Part shown: piece after piece, positions 1 through 11,399 of the stretch
Position numbering within the stretch: position 1 is the first letter of the stretch
Layout of the letters: each line of letters begins with the position of its first letter
Source of the DNA: Sindora glabra
Lineage: Eukaryota > Streptophyta > Magnoliopsida > Fabales > Fabaceae
Direction of reading: 5' to 3'
DNA: 64,000 nucleotides
Assembly: GCA_020226215.1 (NCBI GenBank)
Contig: CM035233.1
Span: forward strand, 25,919,150 to 25,983,149
Translations under genes and position numbers: made by a program
The notes under the pieces: model-generated
Seen by the model: only the letters and a program-made list of their open reading frames with translations
Database searches by the model: none
Told to the model about the DNA's origin: nothing

Positions 1-504
1 TTTTCAACATAAGTCCCAAAATCTTACAAGGAAAGTTATGGTACCAAAATTCAATTTGCTAATTCAAAAGCTATCACTACACCAATCAATTTCAAGAAGA
101 AAAATTATTCAAATCAATTATGTTATGAATCCTATATAACTTTAATTGAATCCTACTCATAAAAAATACAAATTCTTTATTAATGGAAAATGACTAAAAA
201 GATTTAAAATCAAGTAAAAAAATTTTTTTTGAATTTTTTATCTTTTTGTTAACTTTAAAATCATTAAAGGAAGATATAAAATACAAGATAAATCTTAGAA
301 GTCTCCCCCATGCTTAAATTTTACACTATCATCAATGTAAAGCATATTAACATTAAGAAAGATAAAAGACAAGTAAATTAAAAAAGAAAGAAAAGAGAGA
401 GCAAATCTAAAAAGTTTGCATTTTCTCTCAAAAAGCTCCTTTCTTTAACATTTTTAGCTAGGCATGAATTTGATTTCTTCAACTAGGATCCATATGATGA
501 TTGA

Positions 505-1025
505 TTAATTTCAAACCTTCATATCACCCATCAAAAAGGTTTTTTGCAATTTAAGATCATCCAGCATAATTTCTCTAGTGCCATTCTTAAATCACTCTTT
601 CTTAAAAGTTCAAAGTCATCTTGTATAATAAATTCAACATGAAAAGTAAAATGACTAGAATGATCAATAAGAAAGCGCTATTTTTCCTCTAATGAATGCA
701 TAAAAGGCACTAAATTTGCAAATTTCAGTTATCCATGATTATTAGTATTTTCACATTTTGAAACAATATTGTCCTTATCACTTATAAATGTTGAAATCTC
801 CACACATATGGAACACCTAGTACCATTATCATAACAAATGCACTCATGAACATCCACATAATCCATTAATTCAAAAATTTTAAGAAATTCAACAAATATA
901 TCATCATATATAACATCAATAAGTACATCAAAATTAACAAAATTAGAACCAGTAACATTAGAAATAGAATTATCTTATATAGCCTTAGAAATGTCAAACT
1001 TAGTTGTTATACCATCAAAGTCCAT
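505..1025 (-). pseudogene. ORF X of element B (uncharacterised post-protease frame)
   Basis: This is the minus-strand counterpart of the 6000-6704 frame of element A. It begins with an ATG and a MDFDG-like start (MEFDG in A) just after the protease. The frame has several stops and small shifts. Conceptual reading keeps blocks shared with A: an EC...D......IC..IS.F block in the middle, then an HF..HVEF...DDFE segment followed by a K.xLR motif. I do not recognise a known domain. It occupies the place where Athila elements normally carry reverse transcriptase. Its main value is as a second, independently decayed copy for comparison with A. Confidence 0.6.
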
Positions 1026-1029
1026 GGTT

Positions 1030-1428
1030 AATGTTCCATCTTAAATACTAATCATAATTTTTGCTATTTTTAGAAAATTTAGTGAAGAATGATTAAGAAA
1101 AGACCCTCAGATGTCTCACTTTCCATCTTCAATATGTAAAAATCTCTTGAAAAACTAAATCCATGAACCTATACTAAAATAACTTTAATAACACTCAAAG
1201 GGTAAATGTTAGATTTATTTGGTAATTGCTAAACCATCTTGTTTGTTTCAAAAGTCCTAAATTTAAAGCTTTAAAAATAGAAAAATGTATGAAATTAATT
1301 GAAACCCTTAAATCTAGCATAGCATGCCTAATTCTAGTTTCCTTTATAACATATGCAATGGTGAGTGAGCTTGAATCTTTGCATTTTCATAGTAATTTTC
1401 TTTGATTGATGGTAAACATATTTGCCCC
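1030..1428 (-). pseudogene. Athila-like aspartic protease remnant of element B
   Basis: The minus-strand translation follows the protease of element A (5575-5985) with many substitutions, frameshifts and stops. It begins abruptly at 1428, where element A is inserted. The upstream residues resume at about 9826 on the far side of A. The region around the catalytic aspartate is recognisable as an MLDL-type segment, but the usual D-[ST/L]-G triad is degraded. It would have cleaved the Gag polyprotein in the virus-like particle. It is non-functional now. Confidence 0.7.
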
Positions 1429-3050
1429 TAATGAGAAAAATATTTATTATTTTATTTTCTTTTATTTTATGTCTCTTAGTAGGTTACACATGCTTAATTT
1501 TATAGAATTAGCATTATTTTATATTTTAGGGTTAATTTACAATATTATGAATTTATTCAGTTAATGCTGGATTTTAATACTATTTCTATTTTTTTAGCTA
1601 TATCTTATGCTCCAGATGTCAGATTAATGCGATCTTTACATCATTAGAAAAATTACAGAGAGATATAAAATTTTTCTGTTTTGGCCCAAGCCCAATTGAG
1701 AAGTTTTAAAGATCATATGTGACTAAGAAGATGAAGTCGTGTCTTTGTCCCAATTGAGCTCACCTCGATTTTTAGGCCATATGTAAAGCTTAGAGGTTTG
1801 ATTAATGTGAAATTAGTGCCAATTTTTGCTAAGAGCCAAGCCTACAACTTCCATGTTTATGGATTACCTAAAGTACATTGATTTAGTGGTCTTATACTGG
1901 GCGAAAGTCAGACTTGCAAGAATTTATTGTTATAACTATTAAAGTTAATTACTTTATAAAAATAAAGTTTAGGCTTCTAAAAATTAGAAAGGTCCCATTT
2001 TTTTATAATCCTAAGAGGCATGGGATTCAAGTCCAATAGATTTTTAGGGTAATTAGGCCATATAAAAGGCAAGAGAGCTGAAAAGATTCAGACTATTCAG
2101 ACTACACAACATTCAACAACATAACTTTTATCTTCTTCTTCTTATTTCTCTTTTGTTTTTCATTAATGGAAGCTTAAATTTAGAGTTAATTCAAGGAGTT
2201 TAAGGCTCTCCTCTTATGAATTATAAGATCATAAATTGTAATGTTAACTTTCTTTAGTTAATTTTTCTCTTCCCTTATTAACGTGTGTTGAATTCTTGAA
2301 ATTACTTGTATTAGATGTTGATTTGGTATAATTGGCATTCATCTTTGTGATTTTTTATTTATTGCTATCTTGATGTTGAATTATACTTGGTAAACCATAG
2401 TTTTACACATAAGGGTAAAGGGTTAACGGATTAATTTGAAGTTTTCTAATTTAACTAAATTCTATCTTTGAATTAATTTTAATCTAGCTTAGGGATTATA
2501 ATAGTTACTTAACTCGACTAATCTTAATTGATCAAATCCTATATGGTAATCTGATTTAGGATTCATGCATTATTGCAAGAGTTTCAGGTAATCCAAGATT
2601 AAAGATTTAATTATAAAATTTAAATCCTAATTGATTTATGATTAATCCAATTTAGAGCTCTTAATTCCTTGAATTGACTATTTTACTGCATTAGTTTTTT
2701 AACTTTTTATTTTCTCTATGTTTTTATTTTGTTTAATAAATTTAATTCAATTTAAATTCACAAACCCCTTAATTATAATTTTGTTATGTATAATAAATAT
2801 TACTAGACACTACATTCTGCATTCTGTTACAACATTCTATTTTATTTGCATCTGTATTCTATTTGCATTGGTTACTTTTATTTTTAGTGTACCAATAATT
2901 CAACAATTTTGTAAATATTGTTAAGAATTCAATTAGAAAAGATAATGTTAAGGGATCATTAGAGGTATGACTTGATTTGTGCCACTATATTGCATTATTT
3001 TAGCAAACTAATTTCTAATCTAATTTTGGTGCATTGCAGCATTGCAATCA
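1429..3050 (+). repeat. 5' LTR of element A
   Basis: About 1.62 kb, aligning along its length with 8226-9820. Both copies begin TAATGA (a likely decayed TGATGA) and end in GCAATCA / GCAATTA. Shared landmarks include the start block (1440-1620 against 8235-8405), the central block (2090-2230 against 8860-8990) and the end block (2930-3050 against 9700-9820). Many differences are transitions, so the insertion is old. Confidence 0.88.
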
Positions 3051-3056
3051 AAATTT

Positions 3057-3076
3057 TGGTGCCATTGTTAGGGATC
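3057..3076 (+). other. Primer-binding site of element A, tRNA-Asp type, decayed
   Basis: Six bases after the 5' LTR lies TGGTGCCATTGTTAGGGATC. The usual plant Athila site, complementary to the 3' end of tRNA-Asp, is TGGCGCCGTTGCCGGGGATC. The differences are C-to-T or G-to-A changes, as expected from deamination of methylated cytosines. The comparison site is from memory of the family. Confidence 0.75.
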
Positions 3077-3674
3077 CTTTTGAATTTATCTATTCATGCA
3101 TATTACTAGTAGTATATTACACAATTATTCAAGCATTTTAGTTAGTAGTTACATTTATTATAGCAGTACTTGCAGTCTATTGTAGTTATAGTTTTCTACA
3201 TATACCAGCATTTTTTATTTTCTAATCATTCTTCTACTCAATTCATCATGTTTTATCATATTTTACTTCATGCAACATTAAAACAAAGGGTTCTAGCCTA
3301 GGAAAATAAGTTTTAACACAGTTTTGCACTTTACCCCCAAGAACCATACTAGGTCTTGCTAGTTCTAATTGAACTAAAATTTTTACAAAATTTAATTTTT
3401 CTCATCAATAGTTATAAGCATTAAGCTTGTGAGGTGGGCTATTTTTTGGCCAAATTCCACTATTTTGATTATTTTTTTATTTTTTTGAAGATGTTTTATT
3501 GTATTTTTGAGTTCTACATAGTTACAACAAACTTTCTGTAGTGGTCTTATATTTTTAAAAAATATCTAGATAGGTTAATTTGATGTGTTTAGGGTTATTT
3601 TTCATAATGCATTTGCATTTTAGTATTTTTATGTTCCCATAGTTCCCTTCATGCAATGTTGTGTAGTGCAGTGT

Positions 3675-5160
3675 ATGACTAGGAGTTCTACTATTAATTT
3701 ATTTGATTTTGATTCTAAAATTGATAGGACTTTTCATTCCCTTCATTGGAGTGAAAATATAAATAGTTCTAGCCTTCCTACTCCCTTTTTTGCACTTTTA
3801 GATACTTCTAAAACCATGGGAAATAACAATAGGACTTTGAAGGAATTGGTTGCCTTTAATGTTACATACTAATTATTAGGCATCCAATATCCTAAGTTAG
3901 ATGCTAATTTTGAATCAAAATCTAGTTTAATACATTTTCTTCTAAGGTTTCATGATCTTGTAGGTGAGGACCCTCATAAGCACCTAAAGGAGTTCCATGC
4001 AGTATGCTTTACAATAAAGCCTCAAGGCATTTCAGAAGATCACATCAAGTTAAAGGCCTTCCCTTTTTCATTAGCTAATGTTGCTAAGGATTGGTTATAT
4101 TACTTATAACTTGGTTTTGTAATAAGTTAGCATGACATGAAGTAGCTATTTCTTGAAAAAAAAATTCCCTGTTTCTAGAGTTGCTACAATAAGGAAAAAC
4201 ATTTATGGAATTAAGTAGTTAAATGGTGAAACATTATATGAATATTGGAATAGATTTAAGAAGTTTTATGTAAGCTACCCTCACCACCAAATCAGTGAGC
4301 AACTCTTCATTCATTATTTTTATAAAGGCTTGCTACCAATGAATAGGATTACGATAGATGCAACAAATAGTGGTGTATTAATGGATAAAACTCCAATGGT
4401 AGCTAGGGACTTGATAGCAAACATGGCAGCTAACTCTCAGTAGTTTGAAACTAGAATTATAACTATTATAACTAAAGGCATGAATGAGATAAGTTTCTCA
4501 AATACAAACTAGTAAAGATTGGAAAAGAGATTGGATGAACTAACTTCTTTAGTGAGGCAAATGGCTATAGGATAACAACAATAAGTTCTTACTCATCTTG
4601 TCAAAATTTATGGAATTCAGTCATGTCCAACTCGTCCAATAGATTCTTATCTTACTTTACAAGATGATAAGTATCCCCTTCCAGCTCATGTAGTAGCCAC
4701 CTTTCCTAGAAAACCATAATACTAGTAGCAGCTTAACCAATATCTATACCAGCAGCCATAGCCAACCTAGTACTATAAACAACAAGCTCAATATTTTAGT
4801 TAGGGAGATAACCAAAATTTCAAATATAGCAGTAATCTAGGTTAAAATCAATATCATTCTCCTGTACATACCAAAATGTAACATAATCTTGTTAACCAAC
4901 TAGATTCCACTACAATATCTTCTCAGCCATCATTTAAAGAGTTAGTTAGGCAAATAGCAGCAAATAACCTACAATTCCAATAGAGGATAGAAGCTACCAT
5001 TACAAATTTATAAACATAAATTAGCTAATTAACATCCTCAATTAGTGAGCTTAAAATAAAAAGTTCTAACTAACTTTCTTCTAATAATGCAAGGAATAAG
5101 GAAGTGATGACTGCCATTATGCTAAGAAGTGGTAAAGAAATTAACATGCTTTCATAATTA
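3675..5160 (+). pseudogene. gag: Athila-type gag of element A
   Basis: Encodes the structural Gag protein that packages retrotransposon RNA. The best start is the ATG at 3675, since the MTRSS-like opening is common in Athila Gag. In-frame segments retain family hallmarks: LKELVA early, then EDPHKHLKEFHAVC (about 3970), a GISEDHIKLKAFPFSL segment (about 4030), GETLYEYWNRFKKFY (about 4230), PHHQISEQLFIHYFYKGL (about 4280) and a C-terminal LRSGKEIN motif (about 5130). The zinc-knuckle-like region near 4610-4660 has lost cysteines. The frame is broken by TAG/TAA codons, several where Gln or Trp is expected, and by frameshifts. It is non-functional. Confidence 0.85.
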
Positions 5161-5399
5161 CAACTAGAATCAAGCTATCTACCAATAAGTGATCAACCAG
5201 CAAGTACTCAACAAAAAGACATCACCCAAAACTAACCAAGAAAATTACCAAGAAGTCAAGTAAAAATAAGTGATCAACCAGAAATCAGAAATAAATCAGA
5301 AGACAAAGTCTAAAAATAACTAAAAAAAGAAATCAAGCATGGTGAGAGGGTTATAAATTCTTTCCTTATAATCCTACCTCCTACTAATTTTCTGTGTCC

Positions 5400-5985
5400 C
5401 TTCTTTTTTTAAAAAAGAAGAATTTCTCACTAAAAGAAAATAGAGGAAAAAACCAAATTTTAGATTCCCTTAGCAAAATAAAAGTTAACATACCTCTACT
5501 AGAATTAATAAAATAAATTTCAAGGTATGTTAACTTCCTGAAAATTTTGTGTATCAATAAGAGAAATCTAAAGGATGATTAAAAAAGTAAGTGTGGGAGC
5601 AAATGTGTTTGCCATCATTCAAAGAAAATTACTGGCAAAATGTAAAGATTCAAGCATTTTTACCATCCCATATGTTATAGACAAAACCAAAATAGAGTAT
5701 GCCATGTTAGACTTAGGAGTAACTATTAATGTCATGCCTCTTTCTATTTTCAATGCATTGAATTTAAGAGTTTTGAGAGAAATAAGGATTGTTATTCAAT
5801 TAGCCAATAAATTTAACATTTACCCTTTAAGTGTTGTTAAACATATTTTAGTGCAGGTTAATAACCTTATTTTTCTAGTAAATTTCTACATTTTGAGAAT
5901 GGAAAATAAGGATTCCAACATTTTTCCATTAATCATTCTTGGCCAACCATTTATCAAGATAGCAAAAAGTATAATTAATGTTTAA
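5400..5985 (+). pseudogene. Athila-type protease region of element A
   Basis: The aspartic protease that would mature Gag. An N-terminal linker with a KVNIPLLELI-like motif (about 5490) and a NFLKILCINKRNLK-like segment (about 5530) leads into an open stretch from 5575. That stretch keeps the catalytic neighbourhood as AMLDLGVTINVMP (about 5700-5740; the Athila family has DLG here) and ends with an ILGQPFIKIA-like motif, the ILG flap region. A stop at 5983 and a one-base frameshift separate it from the downstream MEFDG frame, which in intact relatives is continuous with it. In normal Athila elements reverse transcriptase follows; here it does not. Confidence 0.85.
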
Positions 5986-5999
5986 GTGGAACATTAACT

Positions 6000-6704
6000 A
6001 TGGAGTTTGATGGTGTTACAATCAAGTTTGACATTTTTAAGGCCGTGCAAGATAATTCTATGTCATTTCTTCAAACTTTAGAGCCTTTGTTGCATGATAA
6101 CCCTCCTTCTAATCCTTTTGACATTATTGTTTTTTATTTTGAATTTTCTAGTCTTCATTTTGTTATTGTTGATTCTACTATTTCTAGTGTTGTTTTTGTT
6201 GTTGCTATTTTTAATTGTGACATTTTTGCTTTTAATTTTACTAGTTCTACATGTGTTAATTCTGAATTACATGTTAATGTTGTCCATGATGAACTACTTG
6301 CTTAGTTTCCTAAATTTTCTAAAATTATGAATTCTGTTGATAGTTATGAATGTACTTATAAAGATAGTGATTTTAACTATCCTATTTGTGCTAAAATTTC
6401 TATATTTTTAGATGAAAATAATAATGTTCATTTAAAAATTATAGAAAAATAAGATCATGAGGACATTCCACCTTTAGAACAAAAAAAGTATTTTTACATT
6501 GATCTTTCTCACCATTTTGTTGATCATGTTGAATTTGTCTTACTAGATGACTTTGAACATTCAAGCAAAAACAATTTAAGAATAACATTTGGACAATTTA
6601 TGGTGGATGATCCTAACTATCAAAGCATCTTTTTCATGGATAATTTTAAAGTTAGCCATGTGGAAGTAAAGGAGGTAGCCAATCCTTATGTAAATCTTGG
6701 TTAA
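6000..6704 (+). pseudogene. ORF X of element A: uncharacterised frame replacing the RT module
   Basis: A frame of about 235 codons opens at the ATG at 6000 (MEFDG..., normally the protease tail in Athila). It runs to TAA at 6702-6704 with only two internal stops, TAG at 6303 and TAA at 6450. The first part is hydrophobic and rich in Val/Phe/Ile. The second part is acidic and mixed, with segments such as YECTYKDSDF, HFVDHVEFVLLDDFEH and FGQFMVDDPNYQ. I see no RT, RNase H or integrase motif and recognise no family. The minus-strand relative in element B (505-1025) retains the same blocks, which suggests the frame was coding in their common ancestor. Alternatives are a remnant of the protease-RT linker or captured host sequence. 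Confidence 0.6.
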
Positions 6705-8210
6705 AGCAATTAAAGCCATGGTCTAGCCAAATATATTAAAGAAAAGTGCTTCTTAGAAGGCAACCTAAGCCACTCTAGATTTGCTTTCTCTTACATTTAT
6801 CTTTTATTTTCTATGTTCTTTGCATTTATTAATGATGTTTTTGATGATATTGATATGCTTTACATTATGAACAATGTAAAATTTAAGTGTGATTGGGAGA
6901 CTTTAGGATTTACTTTATGTTTTGTGTTTTCATTCAATGTTTTTCAATGTTTTCAAAAAAATTTAAAAAATAAAAAAAAAATATTTTTCACTTGTTTTTT
7001 AGTCTTTTTAAGTCATTTTAGTTGCTTTCTATTGATGAAGATTTTGCATTTTTATGAGTAGGATTCAATTGAAGTTAGATAGGATTCTTAACATGATTGA
7101 ATGAATAGTTTTGCTTCTTGACTTGATTGATGTAGTGATGGATTTTAAGTTCGTAGATTTAACTTAGTGGCATGACTTACCTTGTAAGATCTTAAGCCTT
7201 TTATTGAAAATTCATACTATTCTCTTTCCTTCTTGTGTAATATTTTTTCATGATTTATTTCTCTAAAACTTGCTTTAAATTTTTCTGAGATTACATTTTG
7301 CACATGCATGCATAAAAATGATAAATTCATTCTTTCTTTCTTTTAATCTAAAGCCATATAGCCAACCTTGAAATTTTTATCATTATAAGCCCCTTTGAGT
7401 TTTTATTGCCTTTCCTTTGTCAATTAATCTATAAGCATATTTTTTTAATGAAAATTAGATGTATTTACTTAACCTTAAGGATTAGTAAAGCATTTGAATT
7501 TTTATAAGAATGGCTCTTGAATAAGTGTGGGGGTGTGTGAGTTTGTGTGTGAAAAGTCATTAAAAGTTAGGTAAAAAAATAATGAAAATGAAAAAAAAAG
7601 GTAGCTAAAAAAATTAAAAAATTAAAAAAAGATAAGAAAAAGAAAAAAGTGAAAAATATGAAATAAAAAATTAGTGAATTGAAAAAAAAGAAAAGAAACA
7701 AAAGGAAAAACAAAGAAGTTAATAAGTATTTGAATTTGAATTTGGCTTGTTGTGTTAAATTGTAATTGTTTATGATTAGCTCATATACTTTTAGTTCAAG
7801 TACTTTATTAATTTCTTTAGTTTCTAACCTCTCATATTCTTATTTTTCCTTTCCTTTTTCCTTAACCTTATTACAAACTTAATTAAAGTCCTTTTGATTT
7901 GTGTTGTAGATGTGATTTTAGTAATGGAGATTAGAGGATTAGCAAGCTTATAGTAAACCTTAAACACTTGAGAATTGAAGAGTGAACCTTGTAAGGATTT
8001 ACCAATTTAATTTACTCTTTTTAAATGAAATTACTATATTGATTAATTTCAAATTTGTCAATATTTTTTTCATGATGCATTATGTTTCTTGCTGGCTTCT
8101 ATTTATCTCTTACTTGTGGATTTGTGATTTTGAAATTTTTAAAAGGTAAAGTCTTTTTTTCTTTGTTCTTTTAAATAAAGTTGTGCATTGCTTGAGGATG
8201 TGCAAGAGAT
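6705..8210 (+). other. 3' non-coding spacer of element A
   Basis: No coding region is recognised. The start (6705-6780) has the Athila-like leader to the spacer, ending in a GAAGGCAACC motif. Positions 7560-7720 form a strongly purine-biased, A-rich tract on the plus strand. An extra polypurine-like AAGTGTGGGGG occurs at 7523-7533. The part before the 3' LTR (7960-8060) resembles the same region of element C (33735-33830), which links the two families. Confidence 0.7.
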
Positions 8211-8225
8211 AAGTGTAGGTGAATT
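8211..8225 (+). other. Polypurine tract of element A
   Basis: AAGTGTAGGTGAATT lies directly before the 3' LTR. Plant Athila relatives have an AAGTGTGGGGGAATT-like tract that primes plus-strand DNA synthesis. Element C has the closely similar AAGTGTGAGGGAATT at 33961-33975. Confidence 0.7.
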
Positions 8226-9820
8226 TAATGAAAAAAATATTTATTATTTTTATTTTTCCTATTTTATGTCTTTTAGTGGGTTAGACATACTTAATTTATA
8301 GAATTGGCATTGTTTTATAATTTAGGATTAATTTTACAATATTATGAATTTATTCAGTTAATACTGAATTTTGATATTATTTCTCTTTTTTAGCTATATC
8401 TTGAGCTCCAAATGTCAAAATGATACAATCTTTACATTGTTAGAAAGCTTAAAGAGAGATCCAAAACTTTTATGTTTTAGCCCAAGCCTAGTTCAGATGT
8501 TTTGAAGGCCATATGTGGCTAAGAAATAATTGAGCTTACCTTAATTTTTGGGACATATCTAGAATTATAGAGGTTTGATTAATGTGAAATTAGCATTAAA
8601 ATCTTGTAAAACCCAAGCCTATAGTTTTCATATTTATGGATTACCCAAATTACATTATTTTTATGGCCTAATATTGAGTGAAAGTTAGACTTATGAGAAT
8701 TCACTATTATAACTATTAGAGTTAATTACTTTGTAAAAATAAGATTTAGGCTTCTAAAAATTAGGATGCCTTATTTTTTGTAATCCTAATAGGCATAAGA
8801 TTTAGTTCCAATAAGGTTTTAGCATAATTAGGTTATATAAAAGGAAAGAAAGCTAAAGAGATTCAAACTATTTAGATTACATAACATTCATCAGCATAAC
8901 TTTTCTCTTCTTCTTGTTTCTCTTTTGTTCTTCATCAATAGAAGCTTAAATCCAGAGTTGATTAATGAGTTTGAGGCTCTCCTTTTATAGATTATGAGAT
9001 CATGAATTATAATGTTACTTTCTTTAATTAATTTTTCTCTTCCTATATTAATTTGTGCTGAATTCTTGAAATTACTTATGTTGGATGTTGATTTGGTATA
9101 ATTGATATTCATCTTTGTAATTTCTAATTTCTTATTATCTTGATATTAAATTATGATTGGTAGATCATAGTTTTACACATAAGGGCAGAAGGTTGAGGGA
9201 TTAATTTGAAGGCTTCTAATTTAATTATTAATTTAACTAAATTATATCATTAAATCAATTTTGGTCTAATTTAGGAATTATAGCAGTTACTTAATTGAAC
9301 TAATTTTAATTGATCAAATCTAATATAGTAATTTGGCTTAGGATTCATAAATTATTGTAGAGGTTCCAGGTAATCCAAGGTTAAAGAATTAATTAAAAAA
9401 ATAAATCCTTATTGATCTACGATTAATCTAAATTAGAGCTATCAATTCTTTAAATTAGCTGTTTTGCTACATTGGTTTTCTAACTTTCTATTTGCTTTAT
9501 GTTTTTATTCTATTTAATACATTCAATTCATTTTAAATTCATAAACCCCCACAATTCTAATTTTTTCTATATGCTACATATTGCTACATACTACATTCTG
9601 CATTCTGTTACAACATTCTATTTTTCTTGCATTTGCATTAGTTACTTTCATTTTTAGTACATTAATAATTCAACAATTGAGTAAATATTATTAGGAATTT
9701 AATTAGAAAAGATAATATCAAGGAATCACTAGGGGTATGACTTGGTTTGTTTTATTATACTACATTATTTTAACAAGCCAATTTTTAGTCTAATTTTGGT
9801 ATATTACAGCATTGCAATTA
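8226..9820 (+). repeat. 3' LTR of element A
   Basis: About 1.6 kb, the direct repeat of 1429-3050. It starts TAATGA and ends GCAATTA, so the terminal CA appears mutated to TA. It abuts minus-strand sequence of element B at 9821. Confidence 0.88.
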
Positions 9821-9825
9821 ACCCC

Positions 9826-11399
9826 CCACACTTATGTTCTCATTATCTCATAATTTTTCTCTTATTAATATATAACTTTTTCTAAAATTTACATACCTTG
9901 GAATTTATTTTATCAAATTTAGTAACTTCTACTTTTCTAAAGGAATCAAAAATCTATTTTTCGTCCTTAATTTTGTTTGGAAAAAATCTTGTTGGAAAAA
10001 GAAGTAGAACAAAAAAATCATTGGGAGGTGAGCGTTCAAGGAAAAAATGTACCTCACTTTTGCTACTATATTTTTTTGTCTTTTTCTAGTTGCTTTTTCT
10101 TATTCTCTTTTGGTTGATAGCTTGCATATGGTTAGGAAGTGGTTAGGAAGATGAAGGCATGTCAACTTGCTTGCCATTCCTAAGAATTATTGCATTCATA
10201 ACTTTTTTACCCTTTACATTGCTAGAAGAAAGTTATCTTGAACTTTGTGCCTTGAACTCACTTTTGGTAGAAGATAATTGGCTAATCTAAGTTTGTAAAT
10301 TAGTAATTATAGCTTTTGTTCATTGTTGAAATTGTGTCATATCTAAAGTTTTGATTATCTTTCCAACTAGGGTATTGATCAGACTACTAGTATTGGTATT
10401 GGTATTATGGTTTACTAGGGAAGATTGCTACTACACAGGCTTAAAGTTAATATTCATCATCTTGCAATGTGGTGTAGGAATTATTAGGATGAACTGGACA
10501 TGAGAAAATACCACGAAGTCTAGTAAGAGGAAGGGTTTGTATTTGTTGTTATCTTATTGACATTTGCCTTACTAGGAGATTAATTCATCCAATCTGGGCT
10601 TCATTTTTTGCTGATTTGCATAGAGAAATTCATTTCATACACACGTCTAGTAGCAATTATAATTTTGGTGCTGAATGGTTAGAATTTTACTATGATATTA
10701 GCTATCAAGTCTTTAGCTACCATAGGAGTTTTATTAATTAATGCACTACCACTAGCAACATGAATTACACTTCTATCCATGGAAAGAAGTCCTTCATAAA
10801 AATGTTAGATTAGGAGTTATTCACTAATCTAGTGGTATGGGCAACTTAAGCACATCTTCTAGAATCTTTCCAAATACTTATATAATGTCTCATAATTCAT
10901 TTACCTTACACCACATATATCTTTTCTAATAGTAGCAGCTCTTGAAGTAGGGAAGAATTTTCCCAAAAATAACCTCCTCATATCATTCTAGCATGTAACA
11001 AAACTTAGTTATAGATAGTATACTAAATTTGATATAGTCTTTTGAAATGCCAAAAAGCTTCATGGTTAAGCAAACCATATGGAACTCTTTTAAATGCTTA
11101 TAAAGGTCCTCATCTATAAGATTATGAAACTTAGGAAGTAGATGTATTAGTGTAGATTTATGTTTAAAGTCAGCATCAAATTCAGGATATTAGATGCCTT
11201 ATTGTTGATACATAACATTAAGGGCAACTAATTCCTTTAATGTCTTGTTATTAGCAATGTTATTTGAGTTATCAATAAGATCATAATAAGGAATAAGGAT
11301 ACTACAAGTACATGTATTTCTAGTCTTATAAAGAAGATGAAAAGTTCTATCTATTTTGGGATTAAATTCTAGTAATTCACTAGTAAATTGCCTAGTCAT
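9826..11399 (-). pseudogene. gag: Athila-type gag of element B
   Basis: The best-preserved part is the first 66 codons from the ATG at 11399 (MTRQ... to LKELVALNVMYQQ), which parallels the start of element A's gag. Downstream, frames corresponding to HLPKFH, KHLKEFH and RLDELISLVRQM-like motifs can be followed with many stops and frameshifts. The region about 10000-9826 corresponds to the gag-protease linker of A (about 5400-5590). It would have made the capsid protein. It is non-functional and cut at 9826 by element A. Confidence 0.8.

Larger units (their letters stand above)
1..1428 (-). mobile_element. Athila-like element B, downstream half (protease, ORF X, 3' spacer)
   Basis: Read on the minus strand, this stretch parallels element A from its protease (about 5600) through its 3' spacer (about 7190). 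For example, 20-220 is the reverse complement of a diverged copy of 7000-7190, and 985-1075 mirrors 5940-6050. The upstream half of the same element lies at 9821-13541; element A (1429-9820) separates the two. As in A, the protease is followed by ORF X and then non-coding spacer, with no RT, RNase H or integrase. The 3' LTR of B would lie left of the window. Positions 1-504 hold only the decayed 3' spacer. Confidence 0.85.
1429..9820 (+). mobile_element. Athila-like Ty3/gypsy element A: gag-protease-X, no polymerase module
   Basis: A complete element of about 8.4 kb with two LTRs (1429-3050 and 8226-9820), a primer-binding site (3057-3076), gag, protease, an extra frame X, a long 3' spacer and a polypurine tract (8211-8225). 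It is flanked by GCCCC (1424-1428) and ACCCC (9821-9825), a one-mismatch 5-bp target duplication. Removing A makes element B's minus-strand protease N-region continuous. Reverse transcriptase, RNase H and integrase are absent between the protease and the 3' spacer. The minus-strand relative B lacks them too, so the loss looks ancestral to both copies. The lineage call rests on Gag and protease similarity and on the tRNA-Asp type primer site. Confidence 0.88.

Noticed and set aside
2718..2924. 68-codon open frame in the 5' LTR of element A
   Set aside because: It lies wholly inside an LTR, is hydrophobic from T-rich DNA, and is not kept in the 3' LTR.
6094..6330. Leu-rich 78-codon frame overlapping ORF X
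   Set aside because: It is a frame-shifted shadow of ORF X created by TTT/CTT-rich DNA, with no independent support in element B.
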